Assembly (NCBI GenBank): GCA_028292265.1
Contig: JAQGMR010000010.1
Location: 1 to 64,000, forward strand
Length of the DNA stretch: 64,000 nt
Reading direction: 5' to 3'
Origin: Herminiimonas sp.
GTDB taxonomy: Bacteria; Pseudomonadota; Gammaproteobacteria; Burkholderiales; Burkholderiaceae_D
The notes under the pieces were generated by a model. The model ran no database searches. It was not told where the DNA came from and saw only the letters and a list, made by a program, of their open reading frames with translations. Below, piece after piece: positions 9,127-17,550 of the stretch. The number at the start of each line of letters is the position of its first letter. Position 1 is the stretch's first letter. Both the position numbers and the translations under genes were made by a program.

Positions 9127-10452
9127 ATGAAGTCGATGGATAAGCCTGCACTGGTGGGCCTTGAAGCGGGCGGACACAGCCGTTGGTGGCAGGTTGCAAT
9201 CGGCGTCGTTTGCATGTCGATGATTGCGAATTTGCAATACGGATGGACCCTGTTTGTGCTGCCAATCCACGAGAAGTTCGGCTGGTCTAAAGCCGAGATT
9301 CAAATCGCATTCACCATATTCGTGCTGGTGGAAACCTGGTTGCTGCCGTTCGAAGGATGGATTATCGACCGCATTGGCCCCAAGAGAGTTTGCTTGGCAG
9401 GCGGCGTGATGGTCGGACTGTCGTGGTACCTCAACTCAATGGCCAGCAGCCTGCCGATGTTCTACCTGTCGGCTGTCATTGGAGGCATCGGTGCGGGCAG
9501 CGTGTACGCAACCTGTATTGGCAACGCGCTGAAATGGTTTCCTGACCGGCGCGGTCTGGCAGTCGGTCTGATATCTGCAGGCTTTGGCGCCGGCTCGGCG
9601 CTGACAGTTGTGCCGATCGCCCGCATGATCGAAGCGAGCGGCTATCAATCGGCGTTTTTTTCGTTTGGCCTGGCGCAGGGTGCAGTGATCATCGTGCTGT
9701 CCTTTTTCCTGGTAGCGCCCCCGCTTGCGTTGCTCAATGCGGGGCGCAGCAAGGTTCAGTCTGCGCAGCGCCAGTTTCGCCCGATGGAGGTACTCAGCCA
9801 ACCAGTGTTCTGGTTGCTCTATATCATTTCGACGGTTGTTCTGGCCGGCGGCCTGATCGCCGTCGCCCAGCTTGGCCCGATCGCGCGTGATTACCATGTC
9901 GACAAAATCCCCGTGTCGCTGCTCGGCATTACGCTTCCGGCGCTGTCGTTCGCACTGACGCTGGACCGCATCATGAACGGCATTTGCCGTCCCTTCTTCG
10001 GCTGGGTGTCCGACAACATCGGGCGTGAACTGACGATGTTCATCGCATTTATGCTGGAAGGCCTAGGGATACTGGCGCTGGTGCAGTTTGGCCACGATCC
10101 GCTCCTGTTCGTGCTGCTCACTGCAGGCGTGTTTTTCGCATGGGGAGAGATCACCACCCTGGTCCCGGCGACTGCCATCGACGCCTTCGGGTCGCGCTAT
10201 GCGACGTCGATCACGGGACTGCTATATACAAGCAAGGGCGTCGCCGTGCTGCTTGTGCCGCTCGCGAGCGTACTGGTTGCAAGGACCGGCAACTGGGAAC
10301 TCGTCTTCTTCATCGCCGGCGGCCTGAATATCTTCGCAGCCCTGATTGCCATGTTCGCGTTGAAACCTTTGCGGGCGCGCCTCGCGTCCGCAGCATCCGG
10401 GCCGCCGGAAGGCTTGCGGCCGCCAGTGCTGGCGACTGGCCCCGCCCTGTAG
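9127..10452 (+). CDS. MFS transporter, oxalate/formate antiporter (OFA) type; malonate uptake candidate
   Basis: 441 residues with about twelve transmembrane helices and MFS loop motifs (DRIGPKRV between helices 2 and 3; SDNIGRE in the second half). Features such as LQYGWTLFVLPI in helix 1 and the Gly-rich GGIGAGSVYATCIGNALKWF segment are characteristic of the OFA family (OxlT-like carboxylate exchangers). It lies upstream of the malonate decarboxylase genes, so it is a plausible dicarboxylate (malonate) importer; this is inferred from context only. The usual dedicated carriers MdcL/MdcM are absent. GGAG seven bases before ATG 9127 supports the start. Confidence 0.88.
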   Translation: MKSMDKPALVGLEAGGHSRWWQVAIGVVCMSMIANLQYGWTLFVLPIHEKFGWSKAEIQIAFTIFVLVETWLLPFEGWIIDRIGPKRVCLAGGVMVGLSWYLNSMASSLPMFYLSAVIGGIGAGSVYATCIGNALKWFPDRRGLAVGLISAGFGAGSALTVVPIARMIEASGYQSAFFSFGLAQGAVIIVLSFFLVAPPLALLNAGRSKVQSAQRQFRPMEVLSQPVFWLLYIISTVVLAGGLIAVAQLGPIARDYHVDKIPVSLLGITLPALSFALTLDRIMNGICRPFFGWVSDNIGRELTMFIAFMLEGLGILALVQFGHDPLLFVLLTAGVFFAWGEITTLVPATAIDAFGSRYATSITGLLYTSKGVAVLLVPLASVLVARTGNWELVFFIAGGLNIFAALIAMFALKPLRARLASAASGPPEGLRPPVLATGPAL

Positions 10453-10469
10453 GGCGTCAAACGAATAGC

Positions 10470-10984
10470 GGCCGATCGAAGCGGCGACCATCTACACCAC
10501 GCGTGAATTTCGCAGCACGTTCCTTCCATGGCGGGTGCTACTCGCCATGGGTGTATCTGGCGGCACGCTGGCATGGCTTATGTCCAGCGTGATTGATTCG
10601 AATGCCGTCTTTGCGCTGTTCGCAACCGTGGTGGGGCAGTACCTGGTCTACGAGACGTTCCACTACTGCTGCCACGTGCACAAGAACTGGTCCGCATTTA
10701 AATGCGCTTCTCCAATATCATCTGAAGCGAGCATACGGCTTCACCACAATAAGGGCATCATAATGAAGTACAACATGAACTTGACGTTTCGGATTGCCGA
10801 CTGGGTGATGGGCCGTTCGGACTTGCGGCGAGGCCTGCTCGGCCGCCTGTTTGGCGGCTATGCGGAGTCGCAGGTTAAGAGGCAACTGCGCCCGCTCATT
10901 TCGCGCTTCCGCACGATTGACGAGCGCGTCACCATCGACGGTCCGCGGATGACGGCTCAGGCAGAAAGCGTGATGTCCTCATGA
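10470..10984 (+). pseudogene. Broken fatty acid hydroxylase / sterol desaturase-family gene
   Basis: Remnant of a membrane di-iron hydroxylase. One frame reads ATIYTTREFRSTFLPWRVLL, then helix-like segments, then the histidine cluster ETFHYCCHVHKNW. At about 10690-10745 the consistent reading jumps to another frame (LLQYHLKRAYGF), then returns to LHHNKGIIMKYNMNLTF and the C-terminal DWVMGRSDLRRGLLG. Two compensating frameshifts thus scramble the second histidine box, and the N-terminal membrane part is missing. The frame nevertheless stays open, and its stop overlaps the mdcA start (ATGA), so it could still be translated and coupled to mdcA. Confidence 0.7.
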
Positions 10985-12690
10985 TGAGCGCCGCAAATGG
11001 CATTTCAACCGAACTTCATCCTTCGGAGCCCCGCAACGTGCCCGAGCAGCTGCCATGGGACACACTGGCGCAAAACACGCGCGCCCGCTTGAACCGTGGG
11101 GCAGCGCACGCCAACGGCAAACTGGTCGGCGCCGCCAGCATGCAATCTTTGCTGCACGCGGTGATTGAGCCCGGCGACCGTGTCTGCGTCGAGGGGAACA
11201 ACCAAAAGCATGCCGATTTCCTGGCGCAGGAATTGGCGCGCCTCGACCCTGCACTAGTACATGATTTGCACATCATCCAGTCGAACATAGCTTTGCCGAC
11301 GCAGCTCGACGTTTTCGAGCGCGGCATCGCTCGCACGCTCGATTTTTGCTATTCGGGCGAGCAGGGCGTGCGGCTGGCACGACTTATCAAGGCCGGCAAA
11401 ATCCAGGTCGGCGCAATCCACACCTACCTCGAGCTATACGCGCGCTATTTCATGGACCTGACGCCGCGCGTGTCGTTCATCGCCGCACAAAGCGCAGACC
11501 GCAACGGTAACCTCTACACTGGGCCGAATACCGAAGACACTCCGACTATTGCCGAGGCGACCGCGTTCAAGAACGGGATCCTGATCGCCCAGGTCAATGA
11601 AATGGTCGATGTTGTGCCACGCGTCGACGTGCCGGGTGACTGGGTGTCGTACGTAGTAGTAGCGCCGAAACCGCACTACATCGAGCCGATCTTCACCCGC
11701 GACCCGGCTCAGATCAGCGAGACCCAAATCCTGATGGCGATGATGGTCATAAAGGGTCTGTACGCGCGGTACCGTGTCAACCGGCTCAATCACGGCATCG
11801 GCTTTGACACGGCGGCGATCGAACTGCTGCTGCCGACCTATGCGGAATCGCTTGGGCTTCGCGGGCAAATCTGCACCTATCTGACCATGAACCCCTGTCC
11901 GACTCTAATTCCGGCGATCGAATCGGGCTTCGTCAAGGGGATTCACTGCGCCGGCTCGGAGGTCGGGATGGAGGAATATGTCCATGCCCGGCCGGACGTC
12001 TTTTTCAACGGCCCTGACGGAAGCATGCGCTCGAACCGGACGCTGTGCCAGATCGCCGGCCATTATGCCGACCTGTTCATCGGCTCCACCTTGCAGATTG
12101 ACGTACAGGGCAACAGCTCGACTGCCACGCTAAACCGCATCACCGGCTTCGGCGGCGCGCCGAACTTCGGTTCCGAGTCACGGGCGCGACGCCACGCCAG
12201 CTACGCGTGGCTGAAAGCGGGCCAGGAGGCGGCCGAGGCCAGCGGAGCGCAGATGCCACGCGGGCGCAAACTGGTAGTGCAGATGGTGGAGACCTTTAGG
12301 GACAAGATGCAGCCTGCATTCACCGAGCGGCTCGATGCCTGGCAGCTGATGGACGAGCTCAAACTCGATCTGCCGCCTGTGATGGTCTACGGCGACGATG
12401 TGACCCACCTGGTGACGGAAGAAGGCATCGCCCACCTGCATTGCTGTGCGACGATGGCCGAGCGGGAACAGGCGATTCGCGGCGTCGCCGGTTACACGCC
12501 GGTTGGGCTGGCGCGCAATGTTCGCATGGTGGCAGAGCTCCGCGCGCGCGGCATCATCCAGCGGCCCGAGGATATCGGAGTCGACCCGTCGCTGGCGACC
12601 CGCGACCTTCTTGCGGCGCGCTCCATGAAGGACCTGGTACGCTGGTCCGGCGGTCTTTATCAACCCCCCAACAGATTTCGCAACTGGTAG
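10981..12690 (+). CDS. mdcA: Malonate decarboxylase alpha subunit (acyl carrier protein transferase)
   Basis: The alpha subunit exchanges acetyl for malonyl on the acyl carrier subunit, using a CoA-transferase-like fold. 569 residues, near the usual length (about 550). The opening (LPWDTLAQNTRARLNRGAAH) and the segments VCVEGNNQKHADFLAQ and GGAPNFGSESRARRH are characteristic of MdcA. Cytoplasmic. First gene of the mdc run; the start overlaps the preceding broken hydroxylase frame by ATGA, and ATG 10981 and 10984 are both usable. It is followed by mdcC after seven bases. Confidence 0.95.
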   Translation: MMSAANGISTELHPSEPRNVPEQLPWDTLAQNTRARLNRGAAHANGKLVGAASMQSLLHAVIEPGDRVCVEGNNQKHADFLAQELARLDPALVHDLHIIQSNIALPTQLDVFERGIARTLDFCYSGEQGVRLARLIKAGKIQVGAIHTYLELYARYFMDLTPRVSFIAAQSADRNGNLYTGPNTEDTPTIAEATAFKNGILIAQVNEMVDVVPRVDVPGDWVSYVVVAPKPHYIEPIFTRDPAQISETQILMAMMVIKGLYARYRVNRLNHGIGFDTAAIELLLPTYAESLGLRGQICTYLTMNPCPTLIPAIESGFVKGIHCAGSEVGMEEYVHARPDVFFNGPDGSMRSNRTLCQIAGHYADLFIGSTLQIDVQGNSSTATLNRITGFGGAPNFGSESRARRHASYAWLKAGQEAAEASGAQMPRGRKLVVQMVETFRDKMQPAFTERLDAWQLMDELKLDLPPVMVYGDDVTHLVTEEGIAHLHCCATMAEREQAIRGVAGYTPVGLARNVRMVAELRARGIIQRPEDIGVDPSLATRDLLAARSMKDLVRWSGGLYQPPNRFRNW

Positions 12691-12697
12691 GATTTTT

Positions 12698-13015
12698 ATG
12701 CAGACATTAAGCTTTGAAATGGGGCCGTTTCCTTCCCCGGACCGCATGATCGGCGCCGGCTTGGTCGGTGTGGTCGGATCAGGCAATCTGGAAGTATTGT
12801 TTGAACAGGCCGAGTTGGGGGACAAGGTTCGCTTCATCGTCTCCACATCGGTACACGGGTTCGAGGACACCTGGGCCGCGGTGACTAGCAATTTCGCTGA
12901 GCGGTACCGCTTAGCCAACTTGGTGGTGACCATAAACGATGCCGGCGCAACCCCTGCAGTAGTCGGGCTGCGCCTGATGCAGGCGGTGGCGGAATTACGC
13001 GTCGGTGCTGCATGA
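12698..13015 (+). CDS. mdcC: Malonate decarboxylase acyl carrier protein (delta subunit)
   Basis: Small carrier subunit that holds the malonyl group on a 2'-(5''-phosphoribosyl)-3'-dephospho-CoA arm. 105 residues. The prosthetic group is expected on Ser28 in VGSGNLEVL, by homology with characterised MdcC. AGGA lies shortly before the ATG. It overlaps mdcD by four bases (ATGA). Its activation needs MdcB and MdcG; mdcG here looks destroyed, so the carrier may stay in the apo form unless another transferase serves it. Confidence 0.95.
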   Translation: MQTLSFEMGPFPSPDRMIGAGLVGVVGSGNLEVLFEQAELGDKVRFIVSTSVHGFEDTWAAVTSNFAERYRLANLVVTINDAGATPAVVGLRLMQAVAELRVGAA

Positions 13016-13929
13016 ACGGGCGGCCTGCCATTCACGCGCACAGCGCCAGTTTCCTTGAGCGTAATGCGCGTCAGCGGATTGTCGGACTACTCGACGGTGG
13101 CAGCTTCAGGGAGTTTCTGCCGCCGCATGAGCGCCATACCAGTCCACACTTGCGCGCGCTCGGTCAGCCGGTCGCGTTCGACGATGGCGTGGTGATCGGT
13201 CGTGGCGTCCTGGCCGGGGCCGAGGTGCTGATCGCCTCACAGGAACCGGCCTTCATGGGCGGCTCTGTGGGCGAAGTGCACGGCGCCAAGATCACCGGCC
13301 TGCTGGAGCGGGCACTTGACGAGCGTCCAGCGGCGGTACTGCTGCTGCTCGATACGGGCGGCGTGCGCCTCCATGAAGCAAATGCTGGCTTGACCGCGAT
13401 TTCAGAAATCCAGCGTGCAATCTTTGAAGTCCGCACGGCTGGCGTGCCGGTGATCGGGCTGATCGGCGGTTCGAATGGCTGCTACGGCGGCTTGGGCATC
13501 GTCGCCAAATGCTGCGATCACCTGATCGTTTCGGAAGAAGGGCGGCTGGCCGTCTCCGGCCCGGAAGTCATTGAAGCGACCAAGGGCGTGGAGGAGTTCG
13601 ATGCCCGTGATCGCGCGCTGGTTTGGCGCACAATGGGCGGCAAACACCGCTATCTGATGGGCGATGTGAGCACCATCGTGGCCGACGACATCGCGGCATT
13701 TCGCGAGGCTGCCGCGGCCTTGCTTGGCAAGCCGGTCGCGCTAACCTTGACTGGTGTTGAGGCCGAGCATGCGCGACTCCGCGCACGCCTCGAAGAGCAC
13801 TATGACCGCGCCGACGCTAGCGACATTTGGACGGCCCTTGGCGTACCTGATGCGGCCGCCGTGCCGCTAGCAGCCGTCGACGATTTCATCGACATGGTGG
13901 CGAAACTGGACAGGAGTAGACATGCTTGA
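13012..13929 (+). CDS. mdcD: Malonate decarboxylase beta subunit
   Basis: With MdcE it forms the decarboxylase that releases carbon dioxide from malonyl-carrier. 305 residues with a crotonase/carboxyltransferase-type fold; visible motifs include PAFMGGSVGEVHG, LLLDTGGVRLHEAN and GGSNGCYGGLGIVAK, the last likely forming an oxyanion hole. The gene overlaps mdcC upstream by four bases and mdcE downstream by eight, a tight translational coupling expected for 1:1 subunits. The reading frame is complete with no lesion seen. Confidence 0.95.
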   Translation: MNGRPAIHAHSASFLERNARQRIVGLLDGGSFREFLPPHERHTSPHLRALGQPVAFDDGVVIGRGVLAGAEVLIASQEPAFMGGSVGEVHGAKITGLLERALDERPAAVLLLLDTGGVRLHEANAGLTAISEIQRAIFEVRTAGVPVIGLIGGSNGCYGGLGIVAKCCDHLIVSEEGRLAVSGPEVIEATKGVEEFDARDRALVWRTMGGKHRYLMGDVSTIVADDIAAFREAAAALLGKPVALTLTGVEAEHARLRARLEEHYDRADASDIWTALGVPDAAAVPLAAVDDFIDMVAKLDRSRHA

Positions 13930-14629
13930 TTGGGCAGGACTTTGCGCGCAGCTGTTCCCCGAAGGGCACGATGTGACCCTGACCGGTGAAGTATTGTGCG
14001 GCTCTGGGACACTAGATGGCGCCCGCGTCGCCGTGATTGGCACTGCGGGACACGCCGCCATCGGTGCAGACGTTGCGTTGCAACTGGCGGCCGCTGTGCT
14101 GGACGTGATTCGCATCCACCCGGGTCGCCCGATCCTGATGCTCGTCGACACGCAGGGACAGCGCCTGTCGCGGCGCGACGAGATGGTTGGCAACAACGCC
14201 TACCTGGCGCACTTGGCCACTTGTTTTGCCTTGGCGCGCAACAACGGACACCGGCTATTGAGCGTGGTGTACAGCGAGGCGGTCAGCGGTGGCTTTTTGG
14301 CGTTGGGGATGCTGGCGGACGCCACCTATGCCGTGCCGGGCGCGCAAATACGTGTCATGGCGTTGCCGGCCATGGCGCGCATCACCAAGCTGCCGCTGGA
14401 ACAACTCGAAGAGCTGTGCCGCAGTTCGGCGATCCTCGGGCCGGGCGTGGACAACTTCGTCGCGCTTGGTGCATTGGAGGGTATCTGGACGGGACCGCTT
14501 GACGGATGCCTTCGCGATGCCCTGGTGTCGGCGCCGCAAACCGACCAGCGGCGTGCCTTGGGTGCCAAGCGCGGCGGACGCACGGCGGCTGCGCGGATCG
14601 CATCCTTGGCACGGACTTGCGACAGCTGA
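13922..14629 (+). CDS. mdcE: Malonate decarboxylase gamma subunit
   Basis: Partner of MdcD in the decarboxylase step. 235 residues. Characteristic MdcE segments are LLVDTQGQRLSRRDE (near residue 78), the Gly-rich EAVSGGFLALGMLADATYAV and the C-terminal half AMARITKLPLEQLEELCRSS. Starts within the last codons of mdcD. The reading frame is intact. Immediately downstream the expected mdcG is found only as fragments. Confidence 0.94.
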   Translation: MLDWAGLCAQLFPEGHDVTLTGEVLCGSGTLDGARVAVIGTAGHAAIGADVALQLAAAVLDVIRIHPGRPILMLVDTQGQRLSRRDEMVGNNAYLAHLATCFALARNNGHRLLSVVYSEAVSGGFLALGMLADATYAVPGAQIRVMALPAMARITKLPLEQLEELCRSSAILGPGVDNFVALGALEGIWTGPLDGCLRDALVSAPQTDQRRALGAKRGGRTAAARIASLARTCDS

Positions 14630-14634
14630 GCCAG

Positions 14635-14969
14635 ATGCCCAATCAACCAATGCCACGTGGAACTTTGCGACGCCAGCATCGCGTGCGCTTATCGGAGCAG
14701 GTCTCCGTCGCCACCCTTCACCGTTGCGGCCGCCGCCAAGTTTCGGTGTTGTCACGCAACGCGCGCTGTGGTTATTCATTCGTCGCGCGCAGGACGATGT
14801 GCGCGCAGCCGCCAGGCTACCTTACGTTGGCCCCGTGCCTGGCGCCCAGGAACGCGGTTTCGTGGCGCGAGTTGCTCTCGGCGCCTGCATTAGTGATTGC
14901 CAAGTCGGCCGGCGGCGTCCAGTTTGTCGCCGCCGTAGCCCTGCGGGAAGGCCAGCGGTTGGAGCGCGC
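14635..14969 (+). pseudogene. mdcG: Remnant of mdcG (phosphoribosyl-dephospho-CoA transferase)
   Basis: Between mdcE and mdcB only about 340 bases remain, where a 200-residue MdcG gene would be expected. The frame from ATG 14635 gives an MdcG-like N-terminus (PRGTLRRQHRVRLSEQ). About 60 bases on, similarity continues in another frame (RALWLFIRRAQDDVRAA and then VGPVPGAQERG). The C-terminal nucleotidyltransferase part, with its GS...WQ..TG and SD.D motifs, is absent. I infer a frameshift plus a C-terminal deletion. Identification rests on position and weak N-terminal resemblance, so confidence is moderate. Confidence 0.55.
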
Positions 14970-15836
14970 ATGTTGATCGAGCTGGCCTACAGGAAAGCCG
15001 ACCGCCCTGGGCGTGAAAGTCGATCTCGTCAAGTCAGGAATGCTGCGGTTCGCGCGCTGTATCAGGAGCTCTGCTTGTATCCTAAACCGGGATTGGTGAG
15101 CTTGGCGGACAATGGCAGCCATGCAGACATGACAGCGCAGCACTTTGTGAAAAGCTTATTCTCTTTGCGGCACTACTTTTCATCGGTCTACCATGCCGGC
15201 GCGCGTAATGCGAGCTTCGGCGAACTGCAGCAGCTTGGCATCGCTGCCGAAGCGCGCATGATGAAATCAACTGGTGGCATTAATACGCACCGCGGCGCAA
15301 TTTTCAATCTCGGCATCTTGTGCGCGGCGGTCGGCAAGTTGGATGCAGATCCGCGTGTTAGCTCGTTGCAAGACATAGTGACAAGCACTTGGGCGGCGGC
15401 GATCCGGCGTGAGGATAGTTGGACCGATGGCGTCAGCAATGGCGGGCGGGCTTGCCGCCGCTACGCTGTCGGTGGCGCGCGTGGTGAGGCGGCAGCCGGC
15501 TTTCCACACGTGTTCCAGATTGGCCTGCCGGCCATGGCTTCGGTGAGACAGGCCGGCGGTGGCATACCGCAAGCGTCGACGCAGGCTTTCTTCGCCATCA
15601 TGGCCTCTCTCGACGACACCAATCTGCTGCACCGCGCCGGCCCCGTAGGGCTTTGCATCGCCAAAGACGCGGCTGCCGCTTTCACGGCTGCGGGCGGTGC
15701 ACTCGCCTCCGACTGGCGGGATCGCGCATTGTCGATCCATCGGCGGTTCGTTGCCGGAAACCTGAGTCCAGGCGGCGTTGCCGACCTGCTGGCGGCGACG
15801 TTATTCGTTGATCACATCATTGAGATGGGGCACTAA
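14970..15836 (+). CDS. mdcB: Triphosphoribosyl-dephospho-CoA synthase
   Basis: Makes the precursor of the malonate decarboxylase prosthetic group from ATP and dephospho-CoA (CitG/MdcB family). 288 residues from ATG 14970, a normal length. Signature segments are ELCLYPKPGLVSLADNGSHA, TGGINTHRGAIFNLG and RRYAVGGARGEAAAGFP. The frame is open far upstream over mdcG and mdcE, but that extension is antisense-like and not family sequence, so the ATG at 14970 is taken. It abuts mdcH with no gap. Confidence 0.9.
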   Translation: MLIELAYRKADRPGRESRSRQVRNAAVRALYQELCLYPKPGLVSLADNGSHADMTAQHFVKSLFSLRHYFSSVYHAGARNASFGELQQLGIAAEARMMKSTGGINTHRGAIFNLGILCAAVGKLDADPRVSSLQDIVTSTWAAAIRREDSWTDGVSNGGRACRRYAVGGARGEAAAGFPHVFQIGLPAMASVRQAGGGIPQASTQAFFAIMASLDDTNLLHRAGPVGLCIAKDAAAAFTAAGGALASDWRDRALSIHRRFVAGNLSPGGVADLLAATLFVDHIIEMGH

Positions 15837-16751
15837 ATGGGTGGATTGGCAATCGCTTGTCCCGGACAGGGCGGACAGCACCCACAGATGTTTGCGCTGG
15901 CCCTCCAATCGTCGGCCGGGACGGGCTGGCTGGCTGAATATTCAGATGCGCTGGAACTTGACGTGCAGCGTGTGGCGCAGCAGAACGACGACTTGTTCTG
16001 CAACCGGAATGCGCAGCTTTTGATTTGCGGTGCGGCGGGGGCAACATGGGCAGCACTACAGGCTCTACTGCCGGTCCCCGAAGTGTTCATCGGCTACAGC
16101 GTCGGGGAGCTCGCCGCGTACGGTTGTGCTGGTGCCTGGACGGCGCGTGAGATCGCGCGGATCGCACTGCAACGTGCCGCCATGATGGATCTGGCAACGC
16201 CCCAGGGTGCGGGATTGATGGCGGTGAAAGGCTTGACGGAAGCGCCGCTATTGGATCTATGCAGACAACTCGGTTTGGAAATAGCCATAGTCAACGGCGA
16301 CGACCATTTTGTCGTGGGCGGGTTGCGTGTAGCACTAGAACAGGCGGCCCACGCTCTCAGCACACAGGGACACTGGTGCAAAGTGCTCGATGTCGCCGTG
16401 CCTTCCCACACGAGCGCAATGCGCGATGCCGCCGAGCGATTTGGTCGTGCATTGCGAGCCTTCCCTGTGCGCGACACCGCGGCTCCTGTTCTCGCAGGTA
16501 TAGACGGTTGTCCCACTTCGGCATCTACCATTGCTCCGACCCTGGCGGCACAGATCGCCCAATGCGTGCGGTGGGATGACTGCATGAAAGCGACCGCCGA
16601 GCGCGGCGTCGACGTGGTACTGGAACTCGGTCCCGGTGCTAGCTTGAGTCGCATGTTTGCCGAAAATGGATCGCAGTTGCAGGCGCGCTCCGTAGACGAC
16701 TTTCGCACCTTGGATGGGATTGTGAAATGGGTTGATGCTCGGCTACGGTGA
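15837..16751 (+). CDS. mdcH: Malonate decarboxylase-associated malonyl-CoA acyltransferase
   Basis: Loads malonyl from malonyl-CoA onto the acetylated or free carrier to start the cycle (FabD-like fold). 304 residues with the family landmarks CPGQGGQHPQMF at the N-terminus, the nucleophile elbow GYSVGELAAYG near residue 87, the catalytic His in VPSHTSAM near 188, and LELGPGASLSRMF near the end. Starts directly after the mdcB stop. The last recognisable gene of the mdc run. Confidence 0.93.
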   Translation: MGGLAIACPGQGGQHPQMFALALQSSAGTGWLAEYSDALELDVQRVAQQNDDLFCNRNAQLLICGAAGATWAALQALLPVPEVFIGYSVGELAAYGCAGAWTAREIARIALQRAAMMDLATPQGAGLMAVKGLTEAPLLDLCRQLGLEIAIVNGDDHFVVGGLRVALEQAAHALSTQGHWCKVLDVAVPSHTSAMRDAAERFGRALRAFPVRDTAAPVLAGIDGCPTSASTIAPTLAAQIAQCVRWDDCMKATAERGVDVVLELGPGASLSRMFAENGSQLQARSVDDFRTLDGIVKWVDARLR

Positions 16752-16767
16752 TGTTGTCGGGCCCTAC

Positions 16768-16905
16768 GCCGTCACTGCCAAGACGCGGTCGGACGCGGCA
16801 CCCCAGATCCCCACCATGGACGAGGCTGGCGTCCCTGGTCTTTACATGGCGGCGTGGCCGGTCACGACTGGACTTTCGCATAATACCTCGGCTCCCCGAG
16901 CTATC
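16768..16905 (+). pseudogene. Fragment of a Bug-family solute receptor
   Basis: A stretch of about 45 codons reads AVTAKTRSDAAPQIPTMDEA then GVPGLYMAAW, which is the conserved C-terminal lobe of tripartite tricarboxylate transporter receptors (compare ERSRALPDLPSMDEAGVPG in the intact protein at 27742). Nothing before or after continues the homology. A relic, not a gene. The rest of the 16752-17097 interval holds nothing I recognise. Confidence 0.65.
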
Positions 16906-17097
16906 AGATGACTCAGTCCAGCGTCACCCAGGTCTCGGACCATTGGGAGATCATAGTCGATTACCTACTGCGCTACTACGGATCGAATACATGACGCCCT
17001 GCGGCATTAAGCGCGAAACCGGGCGAACCTTGAGCGGCGGCTACGCTTCTGAATCAACTCGCGGTACTATGAAACGATCTGATGAACGGAGAGTGAA

Positions 17098-17451
17098 GTG
17101 GCATTCGAACTAGGGGCTCTGGTTCCATACTCCGACCAAGCGCAGCGGGGCTATCATCTTGCGTCGTTCGTGCCGTCTCGTCCCATGCTTGGTCGCCAAT
17201 TCACTACCTCAGTTTCCCTGGACGGCCAAGACGAGGAGTTGTTTTCATTTACGGTGCCGATGGCCCATGAGACCCTTTCTTCGGTCGGGCCGGAAGATGC
17301 GCGGTTGTTAGATGAGGCCGCCAATGCCATTATTGCGGCGCTTCCCGAAAGCCACAATTATGACGAGTCGCATGCGAAAGCCGCGTTAGCCAAGTCAAGG
17401 CTTCCTGACGGCGTCGAGTTGATTTGGCCTTTGAGTGCGAAGGCAATCTAA
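17098..17451 (+). CDS. Hypothetical protein, 117 residues
   Basis: A soluble, mixed-composition protein with no recognised domain. It reads as a real gene: a GGAGAG site sits six bases before the GTG start, and codon use resembles neighbouring genes. The N-terminal half is beta-like (SVSLDGQDEELFSFTVPM) and the C-terminal half helical and Ala-rich. No membrane segment or signal. It is transcribed toward the oxidase operon (convergent), with no obvious partner. Function unknown. Confidence 0.55.
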   Translation: MAFELGALVPYSDQAQRGYHLASFVPSRPMLGRQFTTSVSLDGQDEELFSFTVPMAHETLSSVGPEDARLLDEAANAIIAALPESHNYDESHAKAALAKSRLPDGVELIWPLSAKAI

Positions 17452-17550
17452 ATCAGGCAGCGGATTGGCTATTTACACAATGGGGCGGCTTTACCTCCCC
17501 TTGTCTTTGGGGCGGGATGGCAGTCGGAAACAGGCCAGGGATCGCCCCAG

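Noticed and set aside
12178-13041. A 287-codon minus-strand frame across the mdcA-mdcC junction
   Set aside because: Antisense to well-recognised malonate decarboxylase genes; no ribosome site or known domain.
14289-14969. Continuation of the mdcB frame upstream to 14289
   Set aside because: It runs through mdcE in another frame and through the mdcG remnant. The family sequence begins only near 14990.
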